Source: Acidimicrobiaceae bacterium (GTDB lineage Bacteria > Actinomycetota > Acidimicrobiia > Acidimicrobiales > Ilumatobacteraceae). From it: a DNA stretch of 21,372 bases. Below the pieces are notes generated by a model. It searched no databases. It had not been told where the DNA came from and worked only from the letters and a program-made list of their open reading frames with translations. Below are positions 15,141 to 21,372 of the stretch, piece by piece. Within the stretch, counting starts at the first letter, position 1, and the number at the start of each line of letters is the position of its first letter. The stretch spans positions 22,978-44,349 of the forward strand of contig PMCN01000145.1 of NCBI GenBank assembly GCA_003154135.1, read 5' to 3'. Both the position numbers and the translations under genes were made by a program.

Positions 15141-15158
15141 ATCTTACATATTCGTTAG
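15141..15158. promoter_or_regulatory. LysR -10 element with overlapping LTTR-type dyad
   Basis: CTTACATATTCGTTAG (15143-15158) is an inverted repeat CTNAC-N6-GTNAG containing a T-N11-A core, the general form of LysR-regulator boxes. On the minus strand it overlaps TAAGAT (15146-15141), which ends 7 nt before ATG 15133. Binding there would repress lysR and could activate the divergent small gene. The whole stretch 15141-15190 is AT-rich compared with its surroundings. Confidence 0.4.
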
Positions 15159-15249
15159 ACAGATTGATTGGATAGCATCATCATCAGGACATCGATCATG
15201 ACGATCGACGATCATCCCGATCAGACCGCCTCACTGAAGGAGACCACGA

Positions 15250-15363
15250 ATGGAACTGCTGCCCGTCCTCGCCGTCCTACTGGCTCTCAACGCGATCGCA
15301 CGCCGGTGGGGTGTCGACTCACGCGATGGCTGCGACTGGGGTTCGCACTGCGGCTCGCGTTGA
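15250..15363 (+). CDS. 37-residue single-helix membrane micropeptide
   Basis: AAGGAGA at 15237-15243 sits 6 nt before ATG 15250, the best ribosome binding site in this part of the window, and opens a 37-codon frame. The peptide has an N-terminal hydrophobic helix (MELLPVLAVLLALNAIA), then RRWGVDSRDGCDWG and a short tail with a second Cys (SHCGSR). The pattern of one membrane helix followed by R-G-DSRDG recalls short uncharacterised actinobacterial proteins, from memory only. It is divergent from lysR (116 bp between starts) and 23 bp from the convergent membrane-protein gene. The function is unknown; a membrane-anchored regulator or transporter accessory is possible. Confidence 0.6.
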   Translation: MELLPVLAVLLALNAIARRWGVDSRDGCDWGSHCGSR

Positions 15364-15386
15364 TCGTCGGCGCGACGGCAGGCCCG

Positions 15387-15839
15387 TCAGTCGAGGTGCC
15401 AGCCCTGCGCGATGCACGCCGCACGCACCCTCTTGCGGCTGAAGAGCTGGATGTTGAGCGGAGTGCCGGCACCGCCGCCCTGGAGGGCGGTGTAGCGGTA
15501 GCGGCCCGAGCCGCGCACCACGAAGTAGAGCTGATCGCCCGCTGAACGATCGAGCGTCGTGGGATCCTTCGCGCTGTTGCTCACGAGCGCAATGCTCTGC
15601 GAGGTCACCAGCAGCCGGCTGCCCTGTCGGCGCACCAGCCGCCAGGTGAGCAGGACGGCCACCAGGAGGACACCGGAGATCGTCCCTGCAGCGATGGTGC
15701 CGGCAGTCGTGGCCGCGCCGTGCACGCCACGAACGAACGCGACGGCGAAGACGAGCGCGAGCAGCCCGAAGAGCCCATCGCGTTGCACGCTGCTCTCGCG
15801 GACGACGATCGTCGCCGCCGCCCCGCCTGTTGCCGCCAT
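15387..15839 (-). CDS. Small membrane protein with two helices and a C-terminal soluble domain
   Basis: Encodes 150 residues that I cannot place in a named family. A short N-terminal soluble strand (ATIVVRESSVQRDG) precedes two membrane helices, FGLLALVFAVAFVRGV and TISGVLLVAVLLTWRLV. After a basic RRQGSR stop-transfer comes a beta-rich domain of about 80 residues (LLVTSQSIALVSNSA, DQLYFVVRGSGRYRYTAL, LNIQLFSRKRVRAACIAQGWHLD). The two-helix hairpin plus beta domain resembles bacterial PH-domain-like membrane proteins in outline, where I-L-F-R--V--AC---GW would be the closing helix; this is a structural analogy only. TACTCT 6 nt before the ATG and no ribosome binding site suggest a leaderless mRNA. 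Confidence 0.7.
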   Translation of the reverse strand: MAATGGAAATIVVRESSVQRDGLFGLLALVFAVAFVRGVHGAATTAGTIAAGTISGVLLVAVLLTWRLVRRQGSRLLVTSQSIALVSNSAKDPTTLDRSAGDQLYFVVRGSGRYRYTALQGGGAGTPLNIQLFSRKRVRAACIAQGWHLD

Positions 15840-15845
15840 CCGCGA

Positions 15846-15851
15846 AGAGTA
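15846..15851 (-). promoter_or_regulatory. Candidate -10 for leaderless membrane-protein transcript
   Basis: TACTCT on the minus strand followed by 6 nt and the ATG at 15839. It is the only recognisable expression signal in the 72 bp between this gene and the divergent ThDP enzyme. Confidence 0.35.
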
Positions 15852-15911
15852 CCCGGAACCGCGACATCAGGTGATTGCGTGAACACAGGGGCAACGGCGA
15901 GGATGATGCCG

Positions 15912-17483
15912 ATGCGTACCACGGCTCACGCGATCACCGAGCAACTGACCGTGCTCGGTGCCGATCTGATGTTCGGCGTGCCGGGCGAGAGCTATCTGGC
16001 TGTGCTCGACGCACTGCACGACACGTCGGCGATCCGGTTCATCACCTGCCGACAGGAGGGCGGGGCGGCGTTCGCCGCCGAGGCCGCCGGCAAGTTGACC
16101 GGCAGGCCGGGCGTCGTCATGGTCACCCGCGGTCCGGGCGCGACCAACGCGGCGATCGGGATCCACACTGCGCAGCAGGACGAGACGCCCCTGCTGATCT
16201 TCGTCGGCCAGGTGCCACGTCATCAGCGCGGCAGAGATGCATTCCAAGAGCTCGACCTCGCCGCGGTCTTCGGCTCCATGTGCAAGTGGGTGCACGAGTT
16301 GGACGACGCGCAGCGAGCGCCGGACGTCGTCGCGCGTGCATGGTCGCTCACCACCTCCGGCCGGCCGGGCCCGGTGATGATCGGACTGCCGGAGGACATG
16401 CTGACCGAGCAATGCGACGCAGCTGTCGTCGCGCCCGGGCCGAGCCCCGCAAGTTCGGTCTCGGCGGGCACGGTCGGCGCGATTCGTGCACTCCTCGACG
16501 CGGCGGAGCGGCCACTCGTGATCGTCGGTGGCAGCCGCTGGAGCGATGCGGCCATCGACCAGCTTCCCCGCTCCTTCGCCGGCGTACCCGTGGTCACCGC
16601 CTTTCGCCGGCAGGATCTGGTGGACCATCGCCTGGCTTCGTTCGCCGGCTCTCTCGGCATCGGCGCCGACCCTGCGTTGCTCGCACGGGTGCACGCGGCC
16701 GACGTGGTGGTGTGCATCGGCGACCGGCTGGACGACTCGACCACGAACGGCTTCACCCTGCTCGACACCTCCGGGCAGCGCGCCGCCCTCGTCCACGTGC
16801 ACCCGGACCCGAACGAGTTGGGAAGGGTGTTCACGCCGCGTCTCTCGGTGGCTGCGGCGCCGGAGGCGTTCCTCGACGCGCTCGGGATCGTGCCGACGCA
16901 GCCGCGCTGGGCAGACTGGCTCGCGCATGCGCGAACCGGCTACGTCGCGTGGCGCAACACGGAGGGGCTGTTGGACGACGTGGTGCGGGGGCTGCGCCTC
17001 ATGCTCCCTGACGACGCAATCGTCACCAACGGCGCCGGCAACTTCACCCGGCCCGTGCAGCGCTCGTTCGCGTTCGGGCGTCCGGGACGCCACCTGGCGC
17101 CGATCAGCGGGGCCATGGGTTACGGCCTGCCGGCGGCGATGGCTGCCAAGGTGGTGCATCCCGACCGCGTCGTCGTGTGCGTGGCCGGAGACGGCGATCT
17201 GTTGATGACCTCGCAGGAACTGGCGACGATCGCCCGCCTCGGACTGGGTGTCGTGGTGCTGGTGGTCGACAACAGCTCCTACGGCACCATCCGCACTCAC
17301 CAGGAGCGCCGCTACCCCGGACGGCCGTTCGCCACCGCGCTGACGAATCCCGACTTCGTCGAGTTCGCACACAGCTTCGGCATGCGCGCCGAGCGGACGA
17401 CGACGGCAGCCGAGACGATCGACGCCCTCCAGCGAGGGGTCGCCTCCGGAGTGGCGTCGCTCGTGCATCTCGTCACCGACTGA
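15912..17483 (+). CDS. Thiamine diphosphate-dependent enzyme, acetolactate synthase-like
   Basis: Encodes 523 residues in three domains. The N-terminal pyrimidine-binding domain (1-165) has the activating glutamate E49 in TCRQEGGAAFAAEA and the GPGATNAAIGIHTA stretch. A central Rossmann-like domain spans about 185-325. The C-terminal pyrophosphate-binding domain has the metal motif GDGD (426-429) followed by N454 in VVDNSSYGTI. GVPGESYLAVLDALHD and CKW-HEL place it in the broad AHAS/benzoylformate-decarboxylase-like group. No regulatory subunit gene (ilvN) is adjacent and it is somewhat short for an anabolic IlvB, so a catabolic or specialised 2-oxoacid enzyme is more likely. ATG 15912 was chosen because GAGG (15899-15902) lies 9 nt upstream; ATGs at 15903 and 15906 are in frame. 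Confidence 0.9.
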   Translation: MRTTAHAITEQLTVLGADLMFGVPGESYLAVLDALHDTSAIRFITCRQEGGAAFAAEAAGKLTGRPGVVMVTRGPGATNAAIGIHTAQQDETPLLIFVGQVPRHQRGRDAFQELDLAAVFGSMCKWVHELDDAQRAPDVVARAWSLTTSGRPGPVMIGLPEDMLTEQCDAAVVAPGPSPASSVSAGTVGAIRALLDAAERPLVIVGGSRWSDAAIDQLPRSFAGVPVVTAFRRQDLVDHRLASFAGSLGIGADPALLARVHAADVVVCIGDRLDDSTTNGFTLLDTSGQRAALVHVHPDPNELGRVFTPRLSVAAAPEAFLDALGIVPTQPRWADWLAHARTGYVAWRNTEGLLDDVVRGLRLMLPDDAIVTNGAGNFTRPVQRSFAFGRPGRHLAPISGAMGYGLPAAMAAKVVHPDRVVVCVAGDGDLLMTSQELATIARLGLGVVVLVVDNSSYGTIRTHQERRYPGRPFATALTNPDFVEFAHSFGMRAERTTTAAETIDALQRGVASGVASLVHLVTD

Positions 17484-17505
17484 GCACGCCGTTCCACGAT
17501 CTCGA

Positions 17506-17527
17506 CGACGGACTGCACAGCCCGTCG
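17506..17527. terminator. Candidate bidirectional terminator hairpin
   Basis: CGACGGACTG (17506-17515) and CAGCCCGTCG (17518-17527) form a stem with one mismatch (a G-U pair when read from the minus strand). It sits between the convergent stops at 17483 and 17530, without a U tract. Confidence 0.5.
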
Positions 17528-17529
17528 AA

Positions 17530-18117
17530 TCAGCGTGGAGCGATCGTGGCGGTCATCACGCAGTTGCCCTTGCCTTTCGGCCGCTCGTACGTGAAGCCGG
17601 CTTCCTCGTAGACGCTGCGCGTCAAGTTGTACAAGAACGACGACGAGATCTTCTTCCCCTCTTGGAGGTCGTGCGGGTACCCCTCGACGACGCCCCCGCC
17701 CGCCTTCGCGATCAGGTCGAGAGCACCGCGCAGCGCGGCGGCCGCAACGCCCCTCTTCCGGTAGGCCTTGTCCACGAAGATGCATGTCAGCCGGTACTCC
17801 GGAAGTCGGACAAGCCCTGCCTCGTAGTCCTTGCGGTGATGGATGCCCGGCAGCTCCTCGGGGCTGCCGTACTGGCACCACCCGACGGCGAGATCACCGT
17901 CGAAGACCAGTGCCGCGTGTGCTCGCCCCTGGTCGACGAGTCGCTGCTTCCGGGCGCGGCCGTTCGCACCATCGGGCTCCCTGGCGGCGTCGTCCGGGTG
18001 GAACCAGAGGCACCAACAGCCAGGGGCACCGAACGATGCGTTCCCCTGTCGCTCGATCAGCCGGGCGAAGTCGTCCCATGTATCGGGCCCGAGCGGTTTG
18101 ATCGTGTACTCGGTCAT
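17530..18117 (-). CDS. GNAT family N-acetyltransferase
   Basis: Encodes 195 residues. The acyl-CoA pyrophosphate loop is visible as KAYRKRGVAAAALRGALDLI (about 125-144), preceded by the YRLTCIFV strand and followed by GGGVVEGYPHD. An N-terminal substrate region is rich in aromatic and Cys residues (GAPGCWCLWFHPDD), a pattern of a GNAT subgroup with WC/W-C motifs after the first helix. The C-terminal half contains SSSFLYNLTRSVYEEAGFTYERPKGKGNCVM, where EEAGF is the usual last-helix motif. The acceptor is unknown. GGAGAGG lies about 11 nt before the ATG at 18117. The start overlaps the stop of an upstream remnant (ATGA). Confidence 0.88.
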   Translation of the reverse strand: MTEYTIKPLGPDTWDDFARLIERQGNASFGAPGCWCLWFHPDDAAREPDGANGRARKQRLVDQGRAHAALVFDGDLAVGWCQYGSPEELPGIHHRKDYEAGLVRLPEYRLTCIFVDKAYRKRGVAAAALRGALDLIAKAGGGVVEGYPHDLQEGKKISSSFLYNLTRSVYEEAGFTYERPKGKGNCVMTATIAPR

Positions 18118-18194
18118 GTCGGGGCGTCCTCTCCGATGCGGCCGTCGACGACCTCGCGGATGAGGTCGGCCGGTGTGGCGAGCGTATTCCACGA
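18114..18194 (-). pseudogene. C-terminal gene remnant overlapping the GNAT start
   Basis: The frame after an in-frame stop at 18195-18197 reads SWNTLATPADLIREVVDG, then RIGEDAPT and a TGA that overlaps the GNAT ATG as ATGA. The amphipathic helix TPADLIREVVDGRI and the 4-nt coupling are what a real upstream operon partner would show, yet there is no start codon in the open frame and only 26 codons remain. The most likely explanation is that the 5' part of a gene was lost between here and 18223. I cannot name the family. Confidence 0.35.
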
Positions 18195-18223
18195 TCACAT
18201 CGATGGATGCGCCTGGGCTCGAG

Positions 18224-18784
18224 TCAGGTTGGGATGCGGTAGCGGAGACTGACGACGCCGTTGTCGAATCGGTGCTCGTCGAGGAGCTCGAGGTGGGTGC
18301 AGATGCCGGCCGGAAGGGCCGGTTTGCCGCCACCGAGGAGCATGGGCCAGACGAACAGCTGGCACTCGTCGACCAGGCCCGCTGCGATGCCGCGGGCGGC
18401 CAGGTTCGCGCCGCCGATGGTGAGGTCGCTGGTGGCAGCCGCCTTCAGTTCCTGGACGGCGGCCGGGTCGAAGTCGCGTTCGAGGCGGGTGGTGGCCGTC
18501 GACACGGCGGTCAGGGTGGTGGAGTAGACGACCTTGGCCCCTGCCTGCCACACGCTCGCGAATTCGGCCGTGAGGTCGGACGCCTTTGCGAGCGCAGGGT
18601 TGGTTTCCCAGACGGCCATCGACTCGTAGAGGCGCCGTCCGTAGAGGAACGTGCCGAAGGATCTCAGCAGGGCGGTCGTGGCCGCGAACACGTCGTCGTC
18701 CGGCGGAGCCCAGTCGAGGGCGCCGTGCTGGTCCTCGATGTAGCCGTCGAGGGACGCGTTGGTGATGTAGACGAGCTTGGCCAC
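18224..18784 (-). CDS. Dihydrofolate reductase-like (RibD C-terminal domain) protein
   Basis: Encodes 186 residues with a GTG start at 18784, fixed by GGAGG (18798-18794) 9 nt upstream. It has the DHFR/RibD_C fold: VAKLVYITNASLDGYIEDQHG at the N terminus (S-DG-I is the family hallmark), FLYGRRLYESMAVWE after the second helix, KVVYSTTL, then DLTIGGANLAARGIAAGLVDECQLFVWPMLLGGGKPAL, the NADPH-binding GGANLA turn and the closing sheet. These stand-alone domains reduce unknown substrates with NADPH; they are distinct from true FolA. Divergent from the VOC gene. Confidence 0.9.
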   Translation of the reverse strand: MAKLVYITNASLDGYIEDQHGALDWAPPDDDVFAATTALLRSFGTFLYGRRLYESMAVWETNPALAKASDLTAEFASVWQAGAKVVYSTTLTAVSTATTRLERDFDPAAVQELKAAATSDLTIGGANLAARGIAAGLVDECQLFVWPMLLGGGKPALPAGICTHLELLDEHRFDNGVVSLRYRIPT

Positions 18785-18848
18785 GGCGCTACACCTCCAC
18801 GTCGACCTTCGGGTGTCGCGAGACGGCCGGCATCGACATCGGGAGCGG

Positions 18849-18877
18849 AGCGTATAGACCGACCGCTGGAGAGTCAA
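18849..18877 (-). promoter_or_regulatory. Promoter of the DHFR-like gene
   Basis: On the minus strand TTGACT (18877-18872), a 17-nt spacer and TACGCT (18854-18849) match a housekeeping sigma promoter. The transcript would begin near 18842, giving a leader of about 58 nt that includes the GGAGG ribosome binding site. Confidence 0.55.
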
Positions 18878-18904
18878 CGGCGAGCCGCCCCCGAACGTTG
18901 GCGC

Positions 18905-18922
18905 GACACTGGTGTCATGACA
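18905..18922. promoter_or_regulatory. Overlapping palindromes at the VOC gene start
   Basis: GACAC-TG-GTGTC (18905-18916) directly abuts the ATG at 18917, and TGTCATGACA (18913-18922) is a perfect palindrome across the start codon. GACACT could also act as a weak -10 six bases before the ATG. A repressor or translational site is possible, but short palindromes also occur by chance. Confidence 0.25.
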
Positions 18923-19315
18923 GTGATCCCGTCGATCAGTTGGACGACGCTCACCGTCGACTGCGCCGACGCCGAAGTGCTCGGCGCGTTCTACTCACGA
19001 CTGCTCGGTTGGGAGGTCGCCGCTCGGGATGGCGTGGGCTGGTTGCAGCTCCGCAATCCTGAGGGCGGCATCGGCCTGAACATCCAGGCCGAGGAGGCGT
19101 ACGAGCCGCCGGTCTGGCCCGAGCAGCCCGGACACCAGGCGAAGATGATGCACTTCGAAGTGCTCGTGAACGACCTCGACGGGGCCGTTCGACTGGTTCT
19201 CGAGTGCGGAGGCGATGAGGCACCGCACCAGCCAGCGCACCGCGACCGCACGCGTCTTCGCATCATGCTCGACCCGGCAGGCCATCCCTTCTGTCTGTTC
19301 GTCGACGGCGAGTAG
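18917..19315 (+). CDS. VOC (glyoxalase/bleomycin-resistance-like) family protein
   Basis: Encodes 132 residues, the length of one VOC module (two beta-alpha-beta-beta-beta repeats). The first repeat is SWTTLTVDCADAEVLGAFYSRLLGWEVAARDGVGWLQLRNPEGGIGLNIQ; the second starts with MMHFEVLVNDLDGAVRLVLECGG and ends DPAGHPFCLF, the typical C-terminal signature. Metal ligands are uncertain: H in MMHFE is at the usual position, while the first-repeat position is not His. The function is unknown. No ribosome binding site was seen upstream of the ATG. It ends 12 bp before the convergent AAA+ stop. Confidence 0.88.
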   Translation: MTVIPSISWTTLTVDCADAEVLGAFYSRLLGWEVAARDGVGWLQLRNPEGGIGLNIQAEEAYEPPVWPEQPGHQAKMMHFEVLVNDLDGAVRLVLECGGDEAPHQPAHRDRTRLRIMLDPAGHPFCLFVDGE

Positions 19316-19327
19316 CGGCATCGCCGA

Positions 19328-20689
19328 TCACGCCGGATTGGCGCTGGGCTGTGTGGAGGTTGTGTCGGGAAGTGGGGGCACCACCGGCTCGTCGGGATCG
19401 ACCAAGTCGTCCGCGCGGAGTTCGCGGAGTTGCTCCACGGTCGGTTCCTCCACGTCGCGCAAGCGCCATGCCTGTCGCACCACTGCGGCCTCGAACGTGT
19501 TCCTCACGAACCGTGCGTTGCCGAAACCCTCACCGCGCGGCGCGCGAGAGAGCAGCAGGCGGAGCGCCGAGACACACGACTCGGCCGGCCCGAAATCGCT
19601 CCCCGAGCACTGGAGCTGGAAGATCGACACCAGCTCGTCGTCGCTGTAGTCATCGAACTCGATGGTGAGGTGGAATCGACTCGCCAAACCCGGGTTGGCA
19701 TCGACGAAGCGCTCCATCGGCGCGGGATAGCCGGCGACGATGACGACCAGTTCGTTTCGATGATCCTCCATCGCCTTCACCAACGTGGCGATCGCTTCGT
19801 CGCCGTACTGGTCCCCCACCAGCGCATACGCCTCGTCGATGAACAGCAGGCCTCCGTACGACTTCACCAGCACGGCCGACGTCTTCTCGGCGGTCTGACC
19901 CAGATAGCCGCCCACGAGGCCCGACCGATCGGTCTCGATCACCTGACCACCGGACAACAACCCCAGCGCGCGGTAGATGCCGCCCACGAGCCGGGCAACC
20001 GTCGACTTGCCGGTGCCGGGGTTCCCCACGAACACGAGGTGACGCGAGACGTCCGGCGACTTCAACCCCTTCTCCGACCTCTTGGCGTCGATGCGCAGGA
20101 GTTCGGCCTGGCGGTGCACCTCGGTCTTCACCTTCTCGAGACCGACGAGGTCGTCGAGCTGCGCGAGCAACTCGGCCAACGTCGGCAGCGGCGCGGTCGC
20201 GGCCGCGTCGGCGGGGACAGTGGTCGCCGACGGCGGTGCGTCGGTCGACACCTCGGCGGGCACGGCGGGCCGCGCACCTGCCGTCGGCGACGGCGACGGC
20301 CCTCCCACCACCCGAAGTTGCGCGGCGGCCGCCACACCGGCAACACCGAGCACCGACAAGCTCTCGGCGCCGAGTCCGTAGGCGGCACCGGCCAGATCGG
20401 CGAGCGCCGCCGCGTAGGCCCGCGCGCGCTCGGACGAGCGGTCGACCAGCGAGGCGAGCAGCGTGGTCGGTCGGTCTCGCCACGGTCGACCGCGGTCGGC
20501 CGCCGAGCCGAATGTTGCCGCGGGCAGGGCAAATGCCGTCGACCATCCGGTGGCCGCGCGAGGCGCATTCTCGGCGATCGTTGCCACGAACGCCGCGGCC
20601 TCTTCGTCGACCGCCGCCTCGTCGAGTCCTGCAGCAGCGCCGGCGGCCCGAAGGGCGACAACCGCCTTCGTCAACGCGTCGACACTCAT
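19328..20689 (-). CDS. CbxX/SpoVK-type AAA+ ATPase with unassigned N-terminal helical domain
   Basis: Encodes 453 residues. Residues about 170-430 form an AAA+ module of the CbxX/CfqX (SpoVK, EccA-like) group: LDDLVGLEKVKTEVHRQAELL, Walker A GNPGTGKS (222-229), pore-loop GGYLGQT (260-266), Walker B LLFIDEAY (281-288), sensor region VVIVAGY (315-321), an arginine finger in NPGLASRF (332-339) and sensor-2 helix GNARFVRNTFE (390-400). Residues 1-125 are an Ala-rich helical domain, and a Pro/Ala/Thr-rich linker (130-168) joins the two. Family members remodel protein complexes (Rubisco activase CbbX, type VII secretion EccA). Here the target is unknown. The ATG overlaps the stop of the upstream XpaC-like gene by 4 nt, so the products probably act together. 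Confidence 0.9.
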   Translation of the reverse strand: MSVDALTKAVVALRAAGAAAGLDEAAVDEEAAAFVATIAENAPRAATGWSTAFALPAATFGSAADRGRPWRDRPTTLLASLVDRSSERARAYAAALADLAGAAYGLGAESLSVLGVAGVAAAAQLRVVGGPSPSPTAGARPAVPAEVSTDAPPSATTVPADAAATAPLPTLAELLAQLDDLVGLEKVKTEVHRQAELLRIDAKRSEKGLKSPDVSRHLVFVGNPGTGKSTVARLVGGIYRALGLLSGGQVIETDRSGLVGGYLGQTAEKTSAVLVKSYGGLLFIDEAYALVGDQYGDEAIATLVKAMEDHRNELVVIVAGYPAPMERFVDANPGLASRFHLTIEFDDYSDDELVSIFQLQCSGSDFGPAESCVSALRLLLSRAPRGEGFGNARFVRNTFEAAVVRQAWRLRDVEEPTVEQLRELRADDLVDPDEPVVPPLPDTTSTQPSANPA

Positions 20690-21360
20690 GGGGACGGCGG
20701 GCTGAGCGTCGGGCCTGCAGCCGTGTCGGGAGCCGCCGAGCCCAGGTCGAGCGACCCGGGAGCGAACTTCTCGTTCAGGAAACGGCCGTGTGCCACCAAC
20801 GCGTCGGCGTCCGACTGACACACGGCGGTGAAGACGTCGTGCATGCGGGCCCCGAGCAGGTCGAGCTGATCGCAGAGCAACTGCAGGGCCGTCTTGCCGT
20901 CGCTCACTCGTTCTGTCTCGGCGTACGCCCGCGGCAGCTTGAGGTACGTGCCGAGCGCCTCGGGAAGGTAGTCGGTGGCCGTCTGCACCAGCGCGTGCGC
21001 TTGCGCACTACCTGGCCCCAGTGCGTCGGCCCGGGGCAGGGTGTCACGAATGGTCGCGGCGATGTCGTGCACTCGTTGCTCGACCGAAGGGTGCACCTTG
21101 CCCCGCACGTCGTGCTCGACGTCTGCGAGCTCCTTGAGGACATCCGCGCCATCGACCTTGCCGGTGGAGATACTGTCCGGGGAGCCACGAGTCGGTGTCA
21201 CCAGCGCGCCGATCGCGTACATCGGGACACCGATGGCGATCCCGACCGGCCCCGCGACGACGCCGGCGAGTGCAAGTACGGGTCCGACCGCAGCGAGCAG
21301 CATCCCGACCAGGTTCTTGTTCGACGACAGATACCCGGCAGCGTCTCTACTGATAGCCAC
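20686..21360 (-). CDS. XpaC-like membrane-anchored helical protein
   Basis: Encodes 224 residues with a GTG start at 21360, preceded by AAGGAGA (21370-21364). Residues 17-54 form a hydrophobic hairpin (LVGMLLAAVGPVLALAGVVAGPVG followed by IAIGVPMYAIGALV). The rest is soluble and helical, with VDGADVLKELADVEHDVRGKVHPSVEQRVHDIA and the run TDYLPEALGTYLKLPRAYAE. YLP--L--YL-LPR is the segment that makes me compare it with XpaC/5-bromo-4-chloroindolyl-phosphate-hydrolysis proteins, which often travel with TelA toxic-anion-resistance genes; this assignment is moderate at best. The C-terminal tail is Pro/Ser-rich. It overlaps the AAA+ gene by 4 nt. What lies upstream is outside the window. Confidence 0.75.
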   Translation of the reverse strand: MAISRDAAGYLSSNKNLVGMLLAAVGPVLALAGVVAGPVGIAIGVPMYAIGALVTPTRGSPDSISTGKVDGADVLKELADVEHDVRGKVHPSVEQRVHDIAATIRDTLPRADALGPGSAQAHALVQTATDYLPEALGTYLKLPRAYAETERVSDGKTALQLLCDQLDLLGARMHDVFTAVCQSDADALVAHGRFLNEKFAPGSLDLGSAAPDTAAGPTLSPPSP

Positions 21361-21372
21361 GGATCTCCTTGA

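Noticed and set aside
15168..15545. A 125-codon plus-strand frame over the micropeptide and membrane-protein region
   Set aside because: It runs antisense through the membrane-protein gene and lacks a ribosome binding site. The micropeptide frame has the ideal one.
17506..17527. Treating the hairpin as a small RNA gene
   Set aside because: It is only 22 nt, lies between convergent stops and has no promoter of its own; a terminator explains it.

Overview
The window is GC-rich bacterial chromosomal DNA with dense, mostly short-spaced genes. The gene content suggests an actinobacterium, possibly of the class Acidimicrobiia, though this is an inference. It includes a branched-chain amino acid ABC operon, an F420-type luciferase-like oxidoreductase, an adenylyl cyclase laid out like mycobacterial Rv1264, an ArsR/AHSA1 pair with a mycothiol-type maleylpyruvate isomerase domain, and a DUF4333 lipoprotein. 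Several genes lack a ribosome binding site and instead have a TANNNT -10 hexamer 6-7 nt before the start codon, which is the actinobacterial leaderless pattern. I found no tRNA, rRNA, CRISPR array, insertion sequence or phage gene.

Bases 1-930 hold the 3' end of a RarD/EamA permease and a small DUF4333 lipoprotein, closed by a strong hairpin. Bases 932-5934 (minus strand) hold a complete liv operon in the order livG-livF-livH-livM-substrate-binding lipoprotein. The first four genes overlap by 1-4 nt, and a 14-bp tandem repeat fills the gap before the binding protein. Bases 6030-7994 hold an SDR dehydrogenase and a class III adenylyl cyclase, divergent around a symmetrical 48-bp intergenic region. 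Bases 8019-9886 (minus) hold larE and an LLM-class oxidoreductase. Bases 10076-11605 hold a polytopic membrane diguanylate cyclase (AGDEF with an intact RxxD inhibitory site), convergent with a SnoaL-like protein.

Bases 12121-14041 hold an ArsR repressor with an AT-rich operator-promoter, a fused AHSA1-maleylpyruvate-isomerase-like protein, and a second SnoaL-like protein. The 14-bp repeat family reappears here. Bases 14026-15839 hold a gene remnant, a LysR regulator, a divergent 37-residue membrane peptide and a small two-helix membrane protein. Bases 15912-17483 encode a ThDP-dependent acetolactate-synthase-like enzyme. Bases 17530-19315 hold a GNAT acetyltransferase (preceded by another remnant), a RibD/DHFR-like reductase and a VOC protein. 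Bases 19328-21360 (minus) are a two-gene module of an XpaC-like membrane protein followed by a CbxX/SpoVK-type AAA+ ATPase.

The window carries both cAMP-producing and c-di-GMP-producing enzymes. Best candidates for undescribed biology are the AAA+/XpaC-like module at the right edge, the mirrored leaderless promoter at 6852-6899, the 14-bp repeat shared by two distant gaps, and the LysR-divergent micropeptide at 15250-15363.
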